DNA of 16,076 nt from Zopfochytrium polystomum (taxonomy: Eukaryota; Chytridiomycota; Chytridiomycetes; Chytridiales; Chytridiaceae), in contig JAIVFJ010000661.1 in the NCBI GenBank assembly GCA_025765615.1, forward strand, positions 1-16,076, in the 5' to 3' direction. The translations under genes and the position numbers were made by a program. Below are positions 10,337 to 16,076 of this stretch, piece after piece (position 1 is the stretch's first letter; each line of letters begins with the position of its first letter). The notes under the pieces are model-generated. The model did not search any database. It saw nothing but the letters and a program-made list of their open reading frames with translations, and was not told the origin of the DNA.

Positions 10337-10639
10337 ACGGTGTGAGAGTGTGCCTGGAGGCTCTCCCAGGAGTGTTGGGGTGGATGAGGGGTGTTGTGCG
10401 GGCAGGATCCACTGGAGGGTGGCGACAGTAACCACCCTACCCTTGATAGACGAAACTGCGGGCGTCTGGCGGCGTCGGGACGGCGTCGCTCTTTTTCACA
10501 GTGACTGACTGTAAAGCACAAATTTTTACATGCCTAAAACTACTCCAACACGCACGCCAACACCGACACGTTCTTTCTCACACACCCGCAACAGCACGGC
10601 AACCGCACCCCCCCCTCGCAACGCTCATAAATGAAAAAA

Positions 10640-11492
10640 TCACGACGACGCCGCTTCCCGCTGCGCCAGCAGCCGCCGCATCCCGTACTCGGCGTCGCTC
10701 GCCTCATTCTCCAGCTTCTTGGCGGCCTTTTGCAGGACTTTGATCTCCTTCTCGTTGTTGGCGGCCTTGTCCGTCAGCGCCTTTTTCAGCGTTGGAAGAT
10801 CAGACTTAAGGAACCTAAGGGGTTGTTTTTTTTTTTGTTTTTTTTTTTTTTGTTTTTGGTTTTTGGAGCGGGGGGACGGAGAGATGACAGTGGATCAAGC
10901 AGTTACTCTGACACGAGGGGAAATGCCGAAATATGACCCGACAAGGCATATGTTGATTGGACGGCCGTAGGGCGTACATACATTTTGCCCACAGACTTGT
11001 ACGCGCCGCTGTCGGCGGGGGTACTGGTCCAGCTCCTTGACCGAAAGCTCCGATATCCGCCGTTCGCGCTCCTTTGACTGGACTTGGGCGCGGATGGTAG
11101 CGAGTTGCCTGGATGTGGACTGGAGCTTTGCCTCCATCCCGATGAAGATCTGAATTTGGTGCGATCGTTTGAAGGGGGGTTGTTTTAGGGTTGAGGCCAC
11201 CAAACAAATTCGCAGATTGATGCCTGTTCGTTCGTGCTCGTCCGCCTCGCACGCTTGTCCCAATTCAACGCAAGGGGGCTCGCTCTCGCGAGACGGAGAT
11301 TGAGCGAGACGCAAAGAGCGAGAGAGAGTGTGAGATAGTTCCGCCCGCCCCCCCTCCCCCCCTCCCCGCCTCCCCCCCATTAATTCGTGGCAACGCCCAT
11401 GGGGTGACCGCGCGCGACCCTCCATTGATTGATTGGCATAATGACGCCCCTGCTGAACGCACCGCCTTCAACTCATCGTCGCTGATTGACAT
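10640..11492 (-). CDS. PFDN1: Prefoldin subunit 1 (beta-type), three exons
   Basis: Exons (minus): 11492-11463, 11149-10982 and 10814-10640, about 123 residues, matching the family length. Exon 1 encodes MSISDDELKA before donor GTGCGT. Exon 2, after acceptor AAATTCAG, encodes IFIGMEAKLQSTSRQLATIR, then AQVQSKERERRISELSVKEL and YKSVGKM. Exon 3, after CCCCTTAG, completes the Met codon and gives FLKSDLPTLKKALTDKAANN and a charged coiled coil ending in REAASS. The layout is that of a beta-prefoldin: N-terminal helix, short beta-hairpin with the YKSVGKMF motif, C-terminal helix. Prefoldin is a cytosolic hexamer that delivers unfolded actin and tubulin to the CCT chaperonin. In exon 2 the frame changes between DQYP and ADSGAYKS at a five-base G run (11017-11021, plus strand); four bases would keep the frame, so a consensus error is likely. 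Introns are 313 and 167 nt; the second contains an A-rich run on the coding strand. It is divergent from the LAMTOR4-like gene. Confidence 0.85.
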
Positions 11493-11581
11493 GGTTGATA
11501 GGTTGTTGCCGTTTTATTTTTTGCTTGTTGTTAAACAAAACAAAACAAAGAAAAAAACGGGAAACACAGAGGACGGCGACG
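11493..11581. promoter_or_regulatory. Short shared promoter region between prefoldin 1 and LAMTOR4-like genes
   Basis: Only 89 bp separate the two divergent ATGs, so both 5' UTRs and core promoters must lie here or overlap the opposite gene's first exon and intron. The interval is T-rich on its left side and A-rich on its right side (AAACAAAACAAAACAAAG); no TATA box is clear. Co-expression is an inference from the geometry. Confidence 0.55.
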
Positions 11582-12096
11582 ATGTCTGCGCCTGCTGCGT
11601 CGCTGGCAGCGTCGATCGAGGAGGCAGCGGCGGCGGCTTCGGCGGGCGGCGGCGGCGGCGGCTGCGACGGCGTCGCCATCCTATCGCTCGCCGACGGCAC
11701 GGTCGCCCACGCAAGTGCCCCCGCGCGCCATCTTGCCCACCATCCCTAACTCGCATGCGCCCCCCCCCCCTGGTCGCCCCTACCCCCTTAAAGTCCACAG
11801 GGACGTTCGTCGAAACCGCGACGCCGCAGTTCAGCCGGCAGCTGATCGGCATCGTGTCGGACGCACGCAGAGTCCTAGAAATGGGGGCGTCCGGCCGCGT
11901 CGTCGAGGACAAGCTGAAGCGGATAACAGGTACGTACAGCTGCTTCTCCCACACATCCCCGTTTCGAAATCGCCTGTTTCGTGAAAGAGCTGAACGTTTT
12001 TGTGGCGTTCCTCCAGTGATTGTCGGGGAGAAAGAGTACGTTCTGACCGCCGACGACCGCTACGTGTACGCAGTTCAGCGGCCAGTCGCCGCTTGA
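11582..12096 (+). CDS. LAMTOR4-like Ragulator subunit (roadblock-type fold), three exons
   Basis: Exons are 11582-11714, 11801-11929 and 12017-12096, about 113 residues. Introns of 86 and 87 nt use GTGCCC...GTCCACAG and GTACGT...TCCTCCAG. After an Ala/Gly-rich N-terminus the protein reads CDGVAILSLADGTVAHA, TFVETATPQFSRQLIGIVSD, VVEDKLKRIT and, across the second junction, VIVGEKEYVLTADDRYVYAV with the ending QRPVAA. The order and spacing match LAMTOR4: a strand with a DG turn, a helix, then the LKRITVIVGEKEYVLT strands and a terminal Val-rich strand with QR. LAMTOR4 belongs to the Ragulator complex that anchors Rag GTPases on lysosome or vacuole membranes for TORC1 signalling. The Gly run (about 11639-11661) and Ala run may vary in length. 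The first donor, GTGCCC, is weak, so the residues at that junction are less certain. Another small roadblock-family protein is the main alternative. Confidence 0.72.
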
Positions 12097-12803
12097 AAAA
12101 AGAAGAGCGCCGGGCTTTTTGTTGGAGTAGTGAGGGGCGCATGGATCGATCGTCTGCGCGGTTGGGCTCCGGAAAACCTACGACGGACCAACGCGCTTTG
12201 CAAATACACGTTTGTAGTAAGATTTTGGAAAAAGGCACTGACTTTTGCTGTGGAGAGCGGGGGAGGCGCGGGAGGGTACGCAAACGTTGACGGGGCTTCG
12301 CGGACACGGTCGTCTGAGATTTCGTTGCCAGATTGCTGTTGGTTGGGCCGGGGAACAGAAGAGCCTGTAGCTCTCATCCAACTTGTTATTAATACAAGGT
12401 CCTGCTTGAGCATTCGTCAAATGTCATTCCAGCTTATTTGCGTTGCCGCTTTTCTTTCCCACCAATGTCCTCTTCGTGAAAAACCACCAGCGGCCTCACT
12501 TTTTTTTTTTGGCTACCAATCCGCGATTGCGAAAAGAAAAAAAAAAAAAAACAACCCCTCATTATGGCCTCAATCAAATATATCAGAGTGATCATGACTA
12601 AACTGCGCCAATCGCTATAAAAAATGACGGGGGCCTAACACGCGGTACATAACCCCCGCGGACTAGGTCATCTCCAAGCCCAATGAGGGTTGGGGCAATA
12701 TCTGCCGCCATTCGCACCTGCCGTGCGAGTGGGCTAAGAATGGGAGAAAAGGATGCAACATTCTCCCTTGCTTGGAGGTGGCAGAGAGGCAGAGCGAGCG
12801 AGC

Positions 12804-12830
12804 GCCTGGTTAGGATTCAGATGGGAGGCC
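12804..12830 (+). other. 5S rRNA box-C-like segment (possible 5S-derived element)
   Basis: The segment GCCTGGTTAG, six variable bases, then GATGGGAGGCC resembles the 3' internal promoter part of eukaryotic 5S rRNA (GGTTAG...GATGGGAGACC). The flanks do not fold into a full 5S rRNA as far as I can see, so this is not a 5S gene. It could be a 5S-derived SINE remnant or chance. Confidence 0.3.
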
Positions 12831-12925
12831 TCATTCCGAGCAAGAAAATCCTCGGAGTGACACAGACCAGTCTTGAGACACCCTTCGCAAGATTCAACAC
12901 AGCGAGTGTGGCGTGTTAAAGATCA

Positions 12926-13182
12926 GCGGTTAGGATAGGATAGGATGAAACCTTGACCGAAGCCGCACTTTATCCCAACCCCCTTAACCCCAACTTGACC
13001 TTGTCTGCCGCAACACATTTTCCGCTGACCGTAACCGCCGTCAAGTCAAAAATAACCGAAAACCCATATTCCCAACTACTGGGATTGAAACCCGGACCCA
13101 TTAAATGATGCTCCAACGCCTTAGCCACAGGTCAAACTCGCCATACAAATGGCAACCAATTACTTAATTGTATCCTAACCGC
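12926..13182. repeat. 12-bp perfect inverted repeat around a tRNA-like segment
   Basis: GCGGTTAGGATA at 12926-12937 is exactly complementary to TATCCTAACCGC at 13171-13182. The left copy continues as a short GGATA tandem repeat (to about 12946). The 233-bp interior includes the tRNA-like A/B-box pair at 13082-13127. No target-site duplication is evident. Confidence 0.5.
13082..13127 (-). other. tRNA-like pol III promoter (A box and B box), degenerate
   Basis: On the minus strand TGGCTAAGGCG (13127-13117) fits the A-box consensus fully and GGTTTCAATCC (13092-13082) matches 9 of 11 B-box positions. The spacing of 24 bases is shorter than in a normal tRNA gene, and I cannot form a complete cloverleaf or acceptor stem. 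I read it as a tRNA-derived SINE or tRNA pseudogene fragment rather than a functional tRNA. Confidence 0.4.
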
Positions 13183-13522
13183 CCGAACCGACTTCCAGTT
13201 AAGCGAAAATCCCTTAACCTGAACTGGTGCGTGGATAGGATAAGCTCGGATTGCGGATATAACGGATTATCCGCCGATCCTTATGGCGTGTACAGTGAGA
13301 CGGGAAGGCAAGGTAATAAGTGGCCGCGAGCATCAGGGCGTGACCTTTGGGCAAGCTCTCCTACTCCTCATTACACATACATACATGTAGTTCCACTCGG
13401 GAGCATGCATCGTCAGTTTTTGCCGTCCACCCACCGCCGCTCTATTTCTGTCCGTTTCGTTTTCTTTCACTGCTTCCCTGCCACGCGGGCCACCAACTTT
13501 GTTTCGGTTTCCCAGGGGGTTT

Positions 13523-13580
13523 GAGTCCTTGGGAGAGGACTCATCTTCCCAATTGGAGGGTTCGCCCTATGATTGGGAAG
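13523..13580. other. Two adjacent strong hairpins, one with an inner UUCG-type loop
   Basis: GAGTCC (13523-13528) pairs with GGACTC (13537-13542) across eight bases. Two bases later CTTCCCAAT (13545-13553) pairs perfectly with ATTGGGAAG (13572-13580); inside it AGGG-TTCG-CCCT (13557-13568) forms a second stem after a three-by-three internal loop. No T run follows to suggest a pol III terminator. Confidence 0.55.
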
Positions 13581-13788
13581 AACTGTTTTCCCATTACTTA
13601 AGTCAATACAATCTCATTGCAATATGGAGACAGAACACACAGCCTGGTCGAAGGTAAGGTTTCAAATCGACACGACAGTACCGAAAGTTCTCGCGATAAA
13701 ATATCACACTTTTTCAGAAAACAATAGCGATAACACGAAAAACGGAGTTTTCCGCAGTATCAGGACAAATAAATCGCGAGATTATCTC

Positions 13789-13804
13789 ATATCGCTGGCG
13801 ATAT
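13789..13804. repeat. ATATCGC-TG-GCGATAT palindrome in a CGATA-rich patch
   Basis: A 7-bp perfect inverted repeat has a two-base centre. Several further GCGATA/TATCGC copies lie within about 13690-13815, giving a local cluster of short inverted motifs in otherwise AT-rich DNA. Confidence 0.5.
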
Positions 13805-13839
13805 ATGCGATATTGCCACAATTTAAGTAAAAAATGACA

Positions 13840-13884
13840 TGAATCGAACTTGCGACCTGACATTAGTACGACTGGGCTGCGCAA
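13840..13884 (-). other. Second tRNA-like A/B-box pair, degenerate
   Basis: On the minus strand TTGCGCAGCCC (13884-13874) and AGTTCGATTCA (13850-13840) each match their pol III box consensus at about 9 of 11 positions, with GGTCGCAAGTTCGATTC reading like a tRNA T-arm. The spacing is again about 10 bases too short for a tRNA. It lies about 750 bp from the first such pair and in the same orientation. Confidence 0.35.
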
Positions 13885-14259
13885 GACGATACCCTAACGT
13901 GTTAATTAAAAACCTTTGTCAAGACGCGACCTTTGCAGTATCGATCTGAAACGGGGCGAGGTTGTGGAACATGCGGGTGGAACTATTGTGGTCAAGATTG
14001 ATCCAATTGTGACAGTTGGTTTGTTGCACTTTTTTTTTTTTTTTTTTCTTCTTCTTGGGTGGTTGGCCGGCACTACGCTATGTGCACGTGCAAGCCTACG
14101 GAGCTGAGTTTGGCCTCTGCGCCGCAGCGGCACGGGCAATGGGCACCCAGTTTCGGCCTTGTCACAATTTAAGGGAGGGAGGAGAAAAGAGAAGAAAAAG
14201 AAACGGAAAGAAGGGAAAGAAAGGAAAGAAAGGAAGAAACCAATCAGGCGAGGGCCGCT

Positions 14260-14303
14260 GTGAGTGTGCGTGTGTGTGTGTGTGTGTATGTGTGTGTGTG
14301 TGC
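14260..14303. repeat. (GT)n microsatellite
   Basis: This is an imperfect GT/TG dinucleotide run of about 44 bp, interrupted by A and C, roughly 430-470 bp ahead of the BTG/Tob start codon. Confidence 0.9.
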
Positions 14304-14649
14304 GTTCGGGGTGCGCCATAAAAACGTGCAAAACAGAAAAAGGGCGATCGAGAAATTTGACAAACAATTTCAAAGAAGAAAGAACAAAGAAAGACAAAAT
14401 AATAAAATAAACAAGTGCTGTCTCTCCCTCTCTCTGTCTCTCGCTGTCTTCTCTCTCCCCGCTCCGCCTGATTCTTTCACAAACAACCAACAAAAAAAAA
14501 AAAAAGAAAAAAAAAATAAAAAAAAAACCTTTCCACAGCGCTTCCCAAACCTCATCACAACCAACCAACCAACCAACCAAACCCCTTGAATGAAGAACGA
14601 GGGTAGCAGCCGCAGTCGCGTTTACGTGTCGCTTTCTGCTGGTCCCGCA

Positions 14650-14671
14650 GCACCAGCACCAGTACCTGCAG

Positions 14672-14712
<41 letters not shown>

Positions 14713-14728
14713 CCAGCACCAGCAGGCA
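14650..14728 (+). repeat. (CAG/CAA)n tract, in frame with the BTG/Tob coding region
   Basis: About 25 codons of CAG, CAA and CAC run directly into the BTG/Tob frame without a stop and would encode a poly-Gln/His segment if translation starts upstream of 14729. The same tract in another frame gives alanine. The mixed CAG/CAA codon use is typical of maintained polyGln and supports it being coding. Confidence 0.6.
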
Positions 14729-16076
14729 ATGTCGATGGCTGCACCCGCCATCGCCTCGCAGCCGTCCTCCTCGGCGTCCTCAGCCGCTGGATCCTCGCCG
14801 TCGCTCGCTCCTTCCTCTGGCTTTGTTGCCCCACTCCCTGTCGCCGCGTCTGCGTCGTCGCTCCCTTCAGTCTCTTCATTCTCGGCCTCCTCTGCGTCCG
14901 CTCCTCCGATACCGATACCACCGGCCTCATCCGCTCAGAACCTGATGTCTGCCCCAACCGTTGAACCCACCAGCAACCATTCTCACAGCCACCATCACCA
15001 CAACAACACCACCACCAACAGCAACAACTTCCACTCCGCGGACCGCACCGATTTGACTGCCAAGGAAATCACCGACGCCGTAGTTGCGGCCTGGGCCAAT
15101 TCGTCTGCGCGTCCTGTCTCGCCGTCCACCCTTTCTGACCCGTCGGCAGGATCCCCCAAATCGGCGCCAGGACTGCTCGCGGCTGGGCGCTCTTCTCGTG
15201 CTTCGTCCGGATACCAACGCCCCACCCCACCCGGCACTCCCGATGACATGACGGGGCAGTCGCCGTCCTCCGCTGGATCGTCCTCCTTGTCGTCGTCCAT
15301 GCCCAACGTCTCTCACCTTCCCCCGGTGGGCCCAGAAGTCTCCAGTCGGTTCGCGGAGGCTCTCACGTTCCTCCTCGCCCAGCGCTGCCAGACGTCTTGG
15401 TATCCCGAAAGGTAACCAGCAATGTTTTAGTGAAACCACTTTTGTCGTCTTATCTAATCATAAACTTCTTTCGTCCCTTTCAAAGACCTCTTCGTGGGAG
15501 TGCCTTCCGCTCCGTCTCTGTATCAGCCGGAAAGCTAGACCCGGTCTTTACTCGGGCCAGTCTTTATGCTGGCATATCTGACTTGGCTTCTCGCCTCCCA
15601 AAAGACTTTTCACTTTGGGTCGACCCGGGCAGTGTTTCGTGTCGCATTGGTGACCATGGGCCAGTCGTCCCCGTCTGGGAAGCTCCACGTGTCGTTTCCA
15701 TCCGCCCACCTTCTCCTCAGAACTCGGCGAACGTTGCAGCCGCCCCTGCTGTCGCTCATCCGACTTACGGGTACCAGAATCAACTGCAGAGTCCCCCGCA
15801 GAGCCCTCCTTACTCGGGACCCATGTCCCAGGGGAACAACGGTTACTTCAATACACCACCACCGCAGGCGCAGCATGGAAAGTTTCCCGCCTACCCGTCG
15901 CACCAATCCCAGCCGCCGCCGCAACATTCGTCTTTGCCACCACTGAAGAATGTGCAGCAGATCCAGTCGATTCAGCACTTGCAGCAAATCCAGCAACTGC
16001 AGCAGCTACAGCAGCTTCAGCAACTGCAGGCCCATCAGCAGTCGCAGCAGCTTTCGTCGGTGTATCTCTCGCCGCC
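14729..16076 (+). CDS. BTG/Tob family antiproliferative protein, 5' part (runs off the window)
   Basis: Two exons are visible: 14729-15411 and 15486-16076 (open at the edge), joined across a 74-nt intron (GTAACC...CTTTCAAAG) that restores an Arg codon. BTG/Tob proteins bind the CAF1 deadenylase of CCR4-NOT and promote mRNA deadenylation and growth arrest. The signature is clear: LTAKEITDAVVAAW (first helix), SSRFAEALTFLLAQRCQTSW then YPERPLRGSAFRSV (box A, Trp codon 15398-15400), LDPVFTRASLYAGISDLAS, and LPKDFSLWVDPGSVSCRIGD (box B, Trp codon 15616-15618). Unlike animal members, the domain does not begin near the N-terminus: more than 100 Ser/Ala/Pro/His/Asn-rich residues precede it, and about 75 Ser/Pro/Gly-rich residues separate helix 1 from helix 2. 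The tail is Pro/Gln-rich with a Leu-Gln repeat at the edge. The start is uncertain: the same frame is open back to 14594 through a Gln/His-rich run (about 14648-14725), so ATG 14729 is a minimum and an upstream exon, perhaps joined at the CCCGCAG ending at about 14650, is possible. Confidence 0.85.
15951..16045 (+). repeat. Gln-Leu-rich (CAGCARCTG)n coding repeat in the BTG/Tob tail
   Basis: The reading frame of the BTG/Tob gene here is a series of CAG, CAA and CTG/CTT codons (LQQIQQLQQLQQ-type), a Gln-rich segment that could form a coiled coil. It continues to the window edge. Confidence 0.75.

Larger units (their letters stand above)
12097..14589. other. Intergenic region with degenerate repeat-like DNA
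   Basis: There is no convincing protein gene on either strand. From about 12600 to 13900 the sequence is non-repetitive in itself but carries pol III promoter-like fragments, a 12-bp inverted repeat and hairpins listed separately. From about 14030 to 14580, ahead of the BTG/Tob gene, come a T run (about 14030-14047), GGAAA-type purine repeats (about 14172-14240), a GT repeat (about 14260-14303), A runs (about 14490-14527) and an ACCA/CAAC repeat (about 14560-14580). An upstream non-coding or short coding exon of the BTG/Tob gene could lie here unseen. Confidence 0.6.

Noticed and set aside
12683..12919. Small plus-strand protein (MRVGAISAAIRTCRASG...)
   Set aside because: It has no recognisable domain, no splice or neighbour support, and it overlaps the 5S-like segment.
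13906..14751. Cys/Phe/His-run protein on the minus strand
   Set aside because: Every run corresponds to a simple repeat (CAG, A/T homopolymer, GT), and no conserved segment is present.
1..16076. CRISPR arrays, bacterial operons, phage or toxin-antitoxin systems
   Set aside because: Spliceosomal introns and the protein families are eukaryotic; the tandem repeats are microsatellites without regular spacers.

Overview
This window is nuclear eukaryotic DNA. At least five of its genes are split by GT-AG introns of about 70-310 nt, start codons are ATG, the intergenic DNA is full of microsatellites and long A/T homopolymers, and there is a decayed Tc1/mariner-type transposon. The gene set (a BTG/Tob protein, a fungal-type dienelactone hydrolase, an alpha-arrestin, prefoldin 1, a LAMTOR4-like Ragulator subunit) fits an opisthokont. 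An early-diverging (chytrid-like) fungus is my best guess; a unicellular holozoan is possible. This placement is inferred from gene content alone.

Layout. 1-1115 (minus): 5' part of an unidentified Pro/Gln/Gly-rich protein, with a 19-nt first coding exon. About 1116-2390: promoter side of that gene and microsatellites, no convincing gene. About 2405-3600 (minus): broken Tc1-like transposase relic, apparently interrupted by about 450 bp. 4012-5417 (plus): dienelactone hydrolase in four exons. 5418-7572: intergenic, homopolymers and purine-rich tracts. 7573-10336 (minus): two-lobed arrestin-fold protein whose long Pro/Gln-rich tail ends in an SH3 domain. 10640-11492 (minus): prefoldin subunit 1, three exons. 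11582-12096 (plus): LAMTOR4-like subunit, three exons, head to head with prefoldin across 89 bp. 12097-14589: intergenic, with 5S-rRNA-like and tRNA-like pol III promoter fragments, an inverted repeat and strong hairpins, perhaps decayed SINE-type DNA. 14729-16076 (plus, runs off the edge): BTG/Tob protein with a Gln-rich N-terminal region, a split BTG domain and a Gln-rich tail.

The genes do not form a pathway; they look like an ordinary eukaryotic neighbourhood of housekeeping and regulatory genes (chaperone, TORC1 scaffold, trafficking adaptor, mRNA-deadenylation adaptor, hydrolase). The most distinctive points are the arrestin-SH3 architecture, the disordered insert inside the BTG domain, and a series of one-base reading-frame breaks in conserved exons, mostly in homopolymers or short repeats. 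Those breaks look like consensus errors of a noisy long-read assembly rather than gene death, and they would mislead any automated annotation of this region.
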